DNA of 23,632 nt, taken from a virus. The notes beneath the pieces are model-generated. The model searched no databases. It saw only the letters and a list, made by a program, of their open reading frames with translations, and had not been told where the DNA came from. How positions within the stretch are numbered: the first letter of the stretch is position 1; each line of letters begins with the position of its first letter. Positions 7,390 to 14,339 of the stretch are shown here, in pieces. The DNA lies in IMG/VR virus record IMGVR_UViG_3300017734_000075, positions 1 through 23,632 of that record, one strand, 5' to 3'. Both the position numbers and the translations under genes were made by a program.

Positions 7390-7820
7390 TTCTTTTTACG
7401 ACCCGCACAGTGCGCTCTTTGGGAAAATCCCTTAGGATTAGAGCAATCAATACTCTTTTTATATTTATTACTCCAACCTTCTTGGAATTGACCAAAAGTT
7501 TTTCTAACCCTTTGATAGTTATTTTCGTCCATCCTATCTACAAACATCTTGGATGCTGCGACCATACTATCAATAGATGGACCATCGCTTGATTTACTCA
7601 AAGACAACTTCATAACGGGATAGACATTGGAAAATCTCCACTTTGCCTCTCCAGATTCTGCCGGAGTTTGATAGTCCTGTGATAAGTCATCAATGTCTGC
7701 AGGAAACAATCTGGGATCTGCTCCTGCCACTGGACCAGAAACATCAGCGGCGTTTGAATATCCATCACTTCCAACACTATTTGTGGGTTGTTCTGATAAG
7801 AACTGCTTAAAAGATTTCAT
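7386..7820 (-). CDS. 144-residue protein with capsid-targeting-like N-terminus
   Basis: The function is not established. The first ten residues, MKSFKQFLSE, align position by position with the T4 internal-protein capsid-targeting sequence as I recall it (MKTYQEFIAE): M1, K2, F7 and E10 are identical, and S/T, F/Y, Q/E and L/I are conservative. L8-S9-E10 fits the [LI]-x-E cleavage rule of the gp21 prohead protease. The middle is acidic and polar (AADVSGPVAGADPRLFPADIDD). The C-terminus is basic with two cysteines (DCSNPKGFSQRAHCAGRKKK), a tail I recall in other cyanophage proteins. The gene overlaps both neighbours by four bases (ATGA). Context and the N-terminus suggest a protein packed inside the head with DNA, but this is inference. 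Confidence 0.82.
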   Translation of the reverse strand: MKSFKQFLSEQPTNSVGSDGYSNAADVSGPVAGADPRLFPADIDDLSQDYQTPAESGEAKWRFSNVYPVMKLSLSKSSDGPSIDSMVAASKMFVDRMDENNYQRVRKTFGQFQEGWSNKYKKSIDCSNPKGFSQRAHCAGRKKK

Positions 7821-9757
7821 ACTTTTGTTAGCGTCTTTGAAATTTTAAATATCGTTGATGAACTAGAACTTGGAGTTGCTCTAACTCTCACATTACCAGA
7901 GTTAATGTCTGCATCAAATGTTGCAAGAGAACCAGATGTTGTTTTTATTGTCCCAAATTCTGACAGATAAACATTAGTTCCGTCGTGCAAAACGTTTAGT
8001 GTTGTCACCTGATATGATGTTCCTTGCGTTATTTGAATTTGATATTGTGCAGATCTAAAGATACTTGCACTAAAAGTATCTATATTAGACTCAGATGTAG
8101 TAGTAGTTGTCGCTGTTGCAGCTTCAAGTTTTATTATTGTGGTCTGACTACCAGCACCAATTTCTAAACCACTTCTAGCAGTGGCAATACCAATTGAATC
8201 AACATAAGTTACATCATCATAAGTTATTGTTCCACCAACACTCAGATTTCCAGTAAGAGTAAGACTAACTCCGGTTGCACCATCTGCTAATACTGTTGCT
8301 TCTCCAGTACCAGAAAGTGCTGTGCTTGCAATTCCAACCCACTTTGATCCGTTATAGATTAAAAGTTTATCTGTACCTATTCCTGTATCAAAACTTACAT
8401 CATCAAGGTCTTTGATGAATCCAGCACCACCGCCACCAATGGTATAAAGTTGCTGTTGAATTCTATTGATGAATAACTTGTAGTGCTTCGCTAGATCTTC
8501 ATGTGTAGCAAAGTTTTGATCAGTTGGAGTTAGGGGGTCAATATTAGACTCACTAGGATCAGGTTGAATAGGTCTGCTATTGATCTCTTCTTTTAAGACC
8601 TCTTGTTTACCCCTAATCTCTTCAACTATAATTTTTAAGGATCTGAGTCCATCTTTAAATTCATCTCTTACATCACTAATTTGTTTATCATAATATTTTA
8701 CTTCAGGTAATTCTGAGATTTCCTTCTTTAAATCATTAAAATATCCCAGAAGCAGTTCATCAGTTTTTACACTTTCTCTGTTTACTTCTTTAAGATCTTT
8801 CTTAAGTGTCTGTTTAAGAAGATTATACTCACCGAGTAGTTGCTTCTTTAATTTTCTATCATCATCTTTAAACTCTTTATGATGACCCCACATACGCATG
8901 GAGGTCTCTTTGATTTCTTTCCAAATCTTTTCTTTTTCTGTATCAAACCTAGTATTGATACTTTCTCTTAATTCATTAAACTCAGTTCTAGTTTCAAATT
9001 CTTTTTTATCAAAGTGTTCTTCAATTCTATCCAGGTCATATTCAACCTTACCTCTCAGTCCCTCAACAGCATCATGGACTTTAACAAAATCATCATCGAT
9101 GACACTGAAGGTCTTTCCAATCCATGAGAAATCAGGGACTTCATTTACCTCATTGACCCACTTGGGGAATGTAGGAATTTGATCTTGTACTTCTTGAACT
9201 GCTATTCTAAGAGACTGAATATCTTCTTCATAATATTTTGGTTCAGGTAATTCCTCAATATTCTGATTTACCTGCTCAAGGCGTTGTTCTAATATACTGA
9301 TTTGATCGTCATAATATTTTATTTCTGGTATATCTGCAGCATTCTTTTCTATTACTTCTTTTACAAGATCAATCTGTTTACAGATTGCCTCTATCTCTGT
9401 TTCATAGTATCTAACCTCAGGTATCTCATCTCTTACCTGATTAATTTGTTCTGTTAGATTTTCTAATTCTTTATCGTAATACTTTATTTCCGGGATGTCT
9501 GGGATGTCTTTTCTAACATCGTTAATCAGACGAATTAATTCTGGGAATGGTGGAATTATATCTTTTACTTCCGCAAAAGTATTTCCATCAGCATCCTCTA
9601 TAGTTTGAACTGCTTCTTCTATCTCTTCTTCTTCAATATAATCCTCAACAGAAGGTAATTCCGTTTTAACTTCTTCTGCTAAGTAATCTTCGACTGACGG
9701 TAAATCATTTAGATCTACAATATAATCATCAATTGAAGGTAAATCCTCTTTTGACAT
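7817..9757 (-). CDS. Coiled-coil, fibre-like structural protein between gp16 and gp17
   Basis: A 646-residue acidic protein in three parts. Residues 1-45 carry three copies of LPS-[IV]-[ED]-DY (about 6-12, 19-25, 34-40). Residues about 70-395 are mostly charged heptad-like helix broken by five copies of a PE-x-[KR]-YY motif (YY at 93, 117, 148, 175 and 355), likely segmented coiled coil. After a Pro-rich hinge (396-412) and a poly-Gly (441-444) comes a beta-rich C-terminal half: KLLIYNGSKWVGIAST, TITYDDVTYVDSIGIATARSG, and a final domain (559-646, with VLHDGTNVYLSEFGTI), all of a kind common in cyanophage fibres. This suggests a trimeric fibre or whisker anchored by its N-terminus. T4 lacks it at this locus. 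It could fill the role of T4 fibritin (wac), which is absent here. That is inference. Confidence 0.88.
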   Translation of the reverse strand: MSKEDLPSIDDYIVDLNDLPSVEDYLAEEVKTELPSVEDYIEEEEIEEAVQTIEDADGNTFAEVKDIIPPFPELIRLINDVRKDIPDIPEIKYYDKELENLTEQINQVRDEIPEVRYYETEIEAICKQIDLVKEVIEKNAADIPEIKYYDDQISILEQRLEQVNQNIEELPEPKYYEEDIQSLRIAVQEVQDQIPTFPKWVNEVNEVPDFSWIGKTFSVIDDDFVKVHDAVEGLRGKVEYDLDRIEEHFDKKEFETRTEFNELRESINTRFDTEKEKIWKEIKETSMRMWGHHKEFKDDDRKLKKQLLGEYNLLKQTLKKDLKEVNRESVKTDELLLGYFNDLKKEISELPEVKYYDKQISDVRDEFKDGLRSLKIIVEEIRGKQEVLKEEINSRPIQPDPSESNIDPLTPTDQNFATHEDLAKHYKLFINRIQQQLYTIGGGGAGFIKDLDDVSFDTGIGTDKLLIYNGSKWVGIASTALSGTGEATVLADGATGVSLTLTGNLSVGGTITYDDVTYVDSIGIATARSGLEIGAGSQTTIIKLEAATATTTTTSESNIDTFSASIFRSAQYQIQITQGTSYQVTTLNVLHDGTNVYLSEFGTIKTTSGSLATFDADINSGNVRVRATPSSSSSTIFKISKTLTKV

Positions 9758-9798
9758 TGTATTAGTAACCTTGGTACTTTGGGATTTCTCTCCCCAGA

Positions 9799-10224
9799 TT
9801 ATTTATTGTCCTTTTGACTTTCACTCTTTAATAATTTTGCAAGATCTGCTGTAGATCCTACAAATAGAGCGTTGGTTACATTCGTTGGTCCCTTGGCGGA
9901 TTCTTCATTGACATCCTTAAGTTCTTTCTGTAACTTCATTAACTTATCAGTTGCATCAGCGACGTTTTTAATTAACTGACCAGCAACTTCATATGCTCTT
10001 GGCATTTCACTTTCTTGCGCTAACTCTAAGATACCATTGAGTGCCTCTTGTCCTTTCTCAATGATACTGTAAAGATTACCACGAGTGTACTCATAATCTT
10101 TTTTTACATCATCTACAGATTCTCTCACCTTTTCAATTTTGTCTTTAACAACTTCAGATTGAACAACATCTGCTGAGACATTGAACTCATCATTTAATTC
10201 GTTAAATTGCTTTGTCATTTTCAT
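9799..10224 (-). CDS. 16: gp16 terminase small subunit
   Basis: This is the small packaging subunit. In T4 it forms rings that recognise concatemer DNA and regulate the gp17 ATPase and nuclease. It has 141 residues, against 164 in T4. The central helices resemble T4 gp16 (QLIKNVADATDKLMKLQKEL against a T4 stretch with LKLHKDMKDI), and the C-terminal NVTNALFVGSTADLAKLL parallels T4 NIQNATVFMGSPTELMDEI. The N-terminus (MKMTKQFNELNDEF) is polar and possibly disordered. ATG 10224 overlaps the gp15 stop (ATGA). The ATG two codons further in (10218) is an alternative start. Unlike T4, its partner gp17 lies over 4 kb downstream. Confidence 0.93.
   Translation of the reverse strand: MKMTKQFNELNDEFNVSADVVQSEVVKDKIEKVRESVDDVKKDYEYTRGNLYSIIEKGQEALNGILELAQESEMPRAYEVAGQLIKNVADATDKLMKLQKELKDVNEESAKGPTNVTNALFVGSTADLAKLLKSESQKDNK
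9800..9807 (-). promoter_or_regulatory. Late-promoter-like octamer before the 646-residue gene
   Basis: The minus strand reads AATAAATA, 7 of 8 matches to TATAAATA, at the very end of gp16 coding. It ends 42 bases before ATG 9757. The gap is one of the few real intergenic spaces here, which favours a promoter. Confidence 0.42.
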
Positions 10225-11222
10225 TCTATAATTCCATCAAATCCAAAATCATCTCCCATTGGGATCAGATCATCATCAGCATCAGTAATTGAAAGAACGG
10301 CAGCACCTCTAACATGGTCTTCGATGGGTGTTCCATCTTGTCCTCTCTCAACTGTAATTTTTTTGCCATTAATTGATTTTACAAATAGTTGCTCATTGTC
10401 AATATCAATGTATGTCTTAGCGGTAATCCCGGATGCACTCTCAACCTCAAACACAGTGTCTGCAATAACAACATCTGTTGAAAGGTTAGTAAGGACATTT
10501 CCTGTATAATTTTTGATTGCCCTTGGAGTAACTCTGTATGTAATATCTCTGTCTGTGTTTGTAGTATCTGTTCCAGCAAGATAACTGATCCTGGAAGAAC
10601 GAACGATATTTTTCGTTGCATCTGAAACTGGTCCAAACAAATATGTTTTTGCAGTAAATCTTAAAGTATAAAGTAAGACCCTACGTGTTTTAAAGTCTCC
10701 TTCATAATCATCTTGCATTGTTATGTTTTCTAATACAATAGGAATATCTCTTTTCTCGTTTATTGATCCAACTAAATTAACGGTGAGATTATATGCTGGT
10801 TGAAAATATGGTAAAATTTGCTCTACAATCTGTAAAGCATCATCATTTAATTTTGCCATGACACTCAGTTCAAATGCCATATTGTATGGAACTGGCATAT
10901 AATTCTTTTTAGTATTGCTTTCTGACGTTGGATCCTTTACGGTAAACTGTTGTGTTGTAGTTACCTTTCTAGTGGGATCATAAGTCAATCCAGTAAATTC
11001 AAATGACATCCTGGGTAGAGACATCGCTGTAGATTTATTTAAATCTGCTGTCTGTTCGAGACGTGCCAAAAACTTTTGAGTAGGTCCATAAGCAAGAGGA
11101 ACTTTGACAATACTTGTTGTATTATCAGATGAGTCTTTTTGCTGAATTTCTAAACCATTGAAAAGAGTACCAAAAGAAATAATGGTCTTTCTCAATATTT
11201 CGTTATAAAAATACTCAAACAT
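10221..11222 (-). CDS. 15: gp15 tail completion / sheath terminator protein
   Basis: A hexameric protein that caps the top of tail tube and sheath and joins the tail to the neck. It has 333 residues, against 272 in T4. The opening MFEYFYNEILRKTIISFGTLF parallels T4 (MFGYFYN...LMGDLF), and QIVEQILPYFQP (131-142) followed by KRDIPIVL is nearly identical to T4. The C-terminal part (about 246-312, with DNEQLF and ITVERGQDGT) has no counterpart in T4 as I recall it and resembles a small beta module also seen in the giant protein of this window. AGAAGG lies about 9 bases before the ATG, with a late-promoter-like octamer just upstream. The end overlaps gp16 by four bases. Confidence 0.96.
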   Translation of the reverse strand: MFEYFYNEILRKTIISFGTLFNGLEIQQKDSSDNTTSIVKVPLAYGPTQKFLARLEQTADLNKSTAMSLPRMSFEFTGLTYDPTRKVTTTQQFTVKDPTSESNTKKNYMPVPYNMAFELSVMAKLNDDALQIVEQILPYFQPAYNLTVNLVGSINEKRDIPIVLENITMQDDYEGDFKTRRVLLYTLRFTAKTYLFGPVSDATKNIVRSSRISYLAGTDTTNTDRDITYRVTPRAIKNYTGNVLTNLSTDVVIADTVFEVESASGITAKTYIDIDNEQLFVKSINGKKITVERGQDGTPIEDHVRGAAVLSITDADDDLIPMGDDFGFDGIIE

Positions 11223-11243
11223 TTTGGTTACCTTCTATACCTG

Positions 11244-11251
11244 TATTTATG
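11244..11251 (-). promoter_or_regulatory. Late-promoter-like octamer before gp15
   Basis: The minus strand reads CATAAATA, 7 of 8 matches to TATAAATA, spanning the gp14 stop. It ends 21 bases before the gp15 ATG, with an AGAAGG ribosome site between them, a complete late promoter and leader arrangement. Confidence 0.55.
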
Positions 11252-12683
11252 GCGTACCAAAAGGATTTGATTCTGAGAAGTCTAATATTGCATCTGCCTC
11301 TAATTCAAAATTATCATTATCAGCATATCCATCATCAGCGGGACTAGTTGATGTTTCTAAAATCAGGTTAGTTGCGCCAGATGTTGCACCCGTGATAGTT
11401 TCTCCTTTGAGGAATATTCCATCAACATCATAGATATCCAATTCTCTAACTGAAGAATCCCATTTTCTAACTCTTGCAGTCGCACCAGAAGTTCCACCTG
11501 TAACAGTTTCGTTAAAACTGAAGTTTCCACTTCCTGACGATCCTGGTGATGCAATACTGATTGTTGGTGCTAATGTATATCCAAGACCAGTATTGGTAAT
11601 ATAGATCGCAGAGATGGTCCCTGCTGCGCTTATAACAGCGGTTGCAGCAGCAGAGACAGTAGATATACCTGTGAAGGTAATTGTAGGCGATGTAGTGTAA
11701 CCTGAACCGCCTGAGGTGAGTGTTACAATACCGATAGCGCCCTCTGTACTAAGGACTGATGTTCCTGCTGCACCTGATCCTGTTCCATCTGCATTATTAG
11801 TGAAGAACTGAATTTTAGGTGCAACAGTATAACCTGAACCAGGGTTTATTAATGGTACACTTTGAGCAACCACTTGATTACCGTCAGGGCTTGCAGCACC
11901 CGTGCATACAATAACTCCTCCACGAGTAAACACTGTTGCAATACCAGTGACACCACTTGATGGCGCTGAAGATATCGCAACTCTTGGAGGAACAATATAA
12001 TTAGATCCTCTATTTGTAATACCTATGCGTCTGATTGCACCAGTGACAATACCAGTTATAGCAGTTGCCTGAGATGCAGTTCCAACCAAGGTGAGTTTCT
12101 GAATACCCACACCTTGGAAAATAGTATCTCCATCAGCACCTTCAATTCCCTCAAGGGTGTCATCAATTTCATCTACACCTGTATCAATAATTTCATTTTC
12201 AATACGGAAGAGTTCGCATCTCAACTCATACACATAGTTTTTCTGTAGTTGATAAAATGGTTTCTCATGCTCAACATATTTAATTTCAAACAGACGATCT
12301 CCTAAGGGAAAATAAATTAAATCTCCCTCTTTTGGTCTTGTTGATAATTTAATATTTTCTTCGTTCTTTATCAAAGGAGAAATATAACTTTCAAACCTTT
12401 CCTTTGAAATAATGAGAGTTATCTCATTTGTTTGCTGTATTCCAAACTTAGACAACAACGTTGGACTATCTCCATATCCATCAAAATTTTCAACGTATGC
12501 TTCTATGGGATATGCATCATCAAACTTAGATTCAATTACCTCTCTTATAATACTATTTTCTGTAATATATTTTCTTGGCATGAAGTGAACTTCCACTCCA
12601 TACATTCTTAATTGCTCGTTGATTAAGTCCTGAACAAGACTCTGTTCACCGCGAGAACCCTGTTGAAAAAATGGATTTAACAT
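11247..12683 (-). CDS. 14: gp14 neck protein with inserted beta-repeats
   Basis: A neck component that with gp13 seals the filled head and joins it to the tail. It has 478 residues, against 256 in T4. Residues 1-165 match T4 gp14: RMYGVEVHFMPRKYI (T4 MRGVECYYVPREYV), FDGYGDSPTLLSKFGIQ, KEGDLIYFPLGDRLFEI (T4 KEGDLIYFPMDNSLFEI) and KPFYQLQKNYVYE. The last residues, SESNPFGTP, match the T4 tail ESNPFD. Between them lies an insertion of roughly 270 residues with four repeats around G-[SL]-[GN]-Y-[IT]-x3-P (about 226-233, 282-289, 326-333, 366-373), then two TSGAT units (398-402, 434-438). The insertion is Gly/Thr/Ser-rich and probably forms surface beta domains. It starts 5 bases after gp13 without a clear ribosome site, suggesting coupling. 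Confidence 0.95.
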   Translation of the reverse strand: MLNPFFQQGSRGEQSLVQDLINEQLRMYGVEVHFMPRKYITENSIIREVIESKFDDAYPIEAYVENFDGYGDSPTLLSKFGIQQTNEITLIISKERFESYISPLIKNEENIKLSTRPKEGDLIYFPLGDRLFEIKYVEHEKPFYQLQKNYVYELRCELFRIENEIIDTGVDEIDDTLEGIEGADGDTIFQGVGIQKLTLVGTASQATAITGIVTGAIRRIGITNRGSNYIVPPRVAISSAPSSGVTGIATVFTRGGVIVCTGAASPDGNQVVAQSVPLINPGSGYTVAPKIQFFTNNADGTGSGAAGTSVLSTEGAIGIVTLTSGGSGYTTSPTITFTGISTVSAAATAVISAAGTISAIYITNTGLGYTLAPTISIASPGSSGSGNFSFNETVTGGTSGATARVRKWDSSVRELDIYDVDGIFLKGETITGATSGATNLILETSTSPADDGYADNDNFELEADAILDFSESNPFGTP

Positions 12684-12688
12684 GATAA

Positions 12689-13534
12689 TTAACCAATAAA
12701 GTCAAGGGGAGGAATTTCATAAGTGTTGGACATTTGCTCCCTAATAATTTCTAATTCTTTTTCTGCATCATCATACAACTGCCTTCCATTCAACTCAACA
12801 CCACCAGGTAATTTAACACCTTGGAACTTGATTAAATTTTGACCCCACTGACGCTTCATCAATGCAGTAAGATATTTTTTCACAAAGAAGTCGTTGTATA
12901 CTCTTGAGAAATCATTTGGATCTAAAAGTCTATAGCAATCAATAACCAGATAATCATCTACAATAACACTTGCCCAATCAATATCCAAATACAATCTATC
13001 TTGTCTTTGATTAAATCTAATTTGCTTCTCTGTTGTTAATGAAAAATCTAAATCTTCCAAATAACTCTTTGTCATTGCATAAGTTAAAATTTCGGTTGAA
13101 CCGAAATAATACATGTCATTTAAAAACAACTGATACTTGACACTGAACATATTACTAGTTGCAGTGTTAGCACCGTCAAATCTAAAAATTTTACTTATAC
13201 CAATAACCGCTGGTGGAATTTGGATATAGTTGCTGTTTTCCTCGTAAGAAAATGTTACCGCAGTTCCAACAATAGTTGACTCTGCAGTTGTTGTGACAAT
13301 ACCGATAGGATTGGTAGCAGCTTTACCTCTTCCCCTATCAATATCATCTTGTGTTATTTTATATTTTAGGTATGTCTGAATAACGCCATCATAATGTCTT
13401 TCGTGGAAATATTGTAAAGCATCATCAACCAAATCTTCTACTTGTTCATCGGCAATATTAATCTCCAATACAGGAGCACCTAACTGCCTCTTGCAATAGT
13501 TTATGAGTTGTGCCCTGTTAGATGGTTGTGCCAT
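12689..13534 (-). CDS. 13: gp13 neck protein (head completion)
   Basis: A neck protein that binds the portal after packaging and, with gp14, makes the head competent for tail joining. It has 281 residues, against 309 in T4. Typical segments are NYCKRQLGAPVLEINIADEQ, then VDDALQYFHERHYDG near the N-terminus, PPAVIGISKIFRF in the middle, and DPNDFSRVYNDFFVKKYLTALMK followed by KRQWGQNLIKFQGVKLPGGV near the C-terminus, a hallmark of cyanophage gp13. It carries the only exact late-promoter octamer noted in an intergenic position here. Five bases separate it from gp14, as expected for partners made together. Confidence 0.95.
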   Translation of the reverse strand: MAQPSNRAQLINYCKRQLGAPVLEINIADEQVEDLVDDALQYFHERHYDGVIQTYLKYKITQDDIDRGRGKAATNPIGIVTTTAESTIVGTAVTFSYEENSNYIQIPPAVIGISKIFRFDGANTATSNMFSVKYQLFLNDMYYFGSTEILTYAMTKSYLEDLDFSLTTEKQIRFNQRQDRLYLDIDWASVIVDDYLVIDCYRLLDPNDFSRVYNDFFVKKYLTALMKRQWGQNLIKFQGVKLPGGVELNGRQLYDDAEKELEIIREQMSNTYEIPPLDFIG

Positions 13535-13555
13535 TTATGATATACTATCTTTTAG

Positions 13556-13563
13556 TATTTATA
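13556..13563 (-). promoter_or_regulatory. Late promoter octamer before gp13 (exact match)
   Basis: The minus strand reads TATAAATA, an exact T4 late-promoter consensus. It overlaps the stop codon of the 130-residue gene and ends 22 bases before the gp13 ATG. It is followed by a small A/T inverted repeat (ATACTA, 5-base loop, TAGTAT; 13540-13556), which would lie at or near the transcript start. Confidence 0.7.
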
Positions 13564-13951
13564 GTGTGCTTATAGACGACACCCCTGGTCGAACAAGAAT
13601 ATTACCATTAACTAATGTATATATGGTACTACCAGAACCGACTATAAAATCATAGACGTATCGACCTTCAGTTAAAGACTGAGTTGTTGTACCCCCAAGA
13701 GAAATGCGAACTTTTCCTGCGGCAGCACTAGTAAACCCAACAACAAAGGTTGCTGCAGGAAAAGAAGTTGATCCAACGGCAGTACTCTTAGTCATTTGTG
13801 ATGACCCAGAGTAACCTGTAAAATCAAAGGATGTGTTTGAAGTTGTAACTACCTCAAAATTTCCATTAAAATTTGCTCCACCTAAAATAGTAAAATTAGC
13901 AGCTGGTGATGAATCTGCATTTGGATCAAAGGTTATCTTTTTAGTTGCCAT
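13559..13951 (-). CDS. Small beta-sandwich-like structural protein
   Basis: A 130-residue protein rich in Ser, Thr, Gly and Val with an alternating strand pattern. Its motif order, FDFTGYSGSSQMTKS, then AATFVVGF, then GKVRISLGG, then LTEGRYVYDFIVG, then NGNILVRPGVS, matches a small domain I recall at the N-terminus of many phage fibres and baseplate proteins (BppU/DUF2479-like). Here it is a free-standing gene. It sits immediately before gp13, the place of fibritin (wac) in T4, so a neck or fibre adaptor role is possible. That is positional inference. The start at 13951 has AGGA about 8-11 bases upstream and overlaps the preceding gene by 11 bases. There is no signal peptide or membrane segment. 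Confidence 0.78.
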   Translation of the reverse strand: MATKKITFDPNADSSPAANFTILGGANFNGNFEVVTTSNTSFDFTGYSGSSQMTKSTAVGSTSFPAATFVVGFTSAAAGKVRISLGGTTTQSLTEGRYVYDFIVGSGSTIYTLVNGNILVRPGVSSISTL

Positions 13952-14123
13952 CCGTCAGTCCTATGATTTGCATTGTTTCCTGCTGTTTATAATAAAGTTT
14001 ACAAAAAGACTTTGCAATATTACGGAGTTCTTCACAGTCATCACAACTATCTATCTCTGTTGCAACTTGAGTATACGCAAAATTTTTGGACAAATTTTTA
14101 ATTTCAATTTGATCAGGATTCAT
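13941..14123 (-). CDS. 60-residue hypothetical protein
   Basis: I do not recognise a function. The protein is polar and probably helical: residues 20-50 hold CDDCEELRNIAKSFCKLYYK, with three cysteines (a CxxC pair plus one), and a QQETMQIIG helix end. The single CxxC pair is too little for a standard zinc ribbon, though a dimer could share a metal. The start overlaps the stop of the 72-residue gene (ATGA) and the end overlaps the 130-residue gene by 11 bases. This tight packing supports a real translated gene within the late structural block. Confidence 0.7.
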   Translation of the reverse strand: MNPDQIEIKNLSKNFAYTQVATEIDSCDDCEELRNIAKSFCKLYYKQQETMQIIGLTDGN

Positions 14124-14338
14124 TTGATAATCTCCTTTAAGAGCGACTTGATTTCATTTAAATCATCTTTGATACATGATAACTCATCTTCAAGATCATG
14201 CACTTTTTGAGTTTCACTTTTTTTGATGTTTCTACGAGAAATATACTCCTCGTATTTACTTTTGTTTGTATTAATGATTGCATTTGTCACAGGATCTCTG
14301 ACTAAATCAGAATGACCCTCTACTCTTATGTCTTCCAT
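14120..14338 (-). CDS. 72-residue hypothetical protein with C-terminal coiled coil
   Basis: The N-terminal half (MEDIRVEGHSDLVRDPVTNA, then INTNKSKYEEYI) has a compact motif, VEGHSDLVRDPVTNAIINT, which I recall as a recurrent small-protein opening in T4-like cyanophages. The C-terminal half (about 46-71: HDLEDELSCIKDDLNEIKSL) is a clear heptad pattern and should form a coiled coil. It starts one base after the stop of the giant protein and is coupled to the next gene by ATGA. The function is unknown. An assembly or scaffold-like helper of the large upstream protein is one possibility, from position only. Confidence 0.75.
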   Translation of the reverse strand: MEDIRVEGHSDLVRDPVTNAIINTNKSKYEEYISRRNIKKSETQKVHDLEDELSCIKDDLNEIKSLLKEIIK

Positions 14339-14339
14339 A

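Noticed and set aside
7462-7469. AATAAATA octamer inside the 144-residue gene
   Set aside because: It is within coding sequence, 73 bases from the next start, and may be chance in AT-rich DNA. An internal late promoter for the modular gene cannot be excluded.
9758-9798. Possible terminator hairpin after gp16 (TGGG...CCCA, and GTACC/GGTTAC)
   Set aside because: The stems are only 4-5 bp, one with a 2-base loop, and no U-run follows.
13941-14123. 60-residue protein as NblA-like (phycobilisome degradation)
   Set aside because: Size and helical, Tyr-rich character are superficially similar, but I cannot line up NblA key positions, and the protein has three cysteines in a structural operon.
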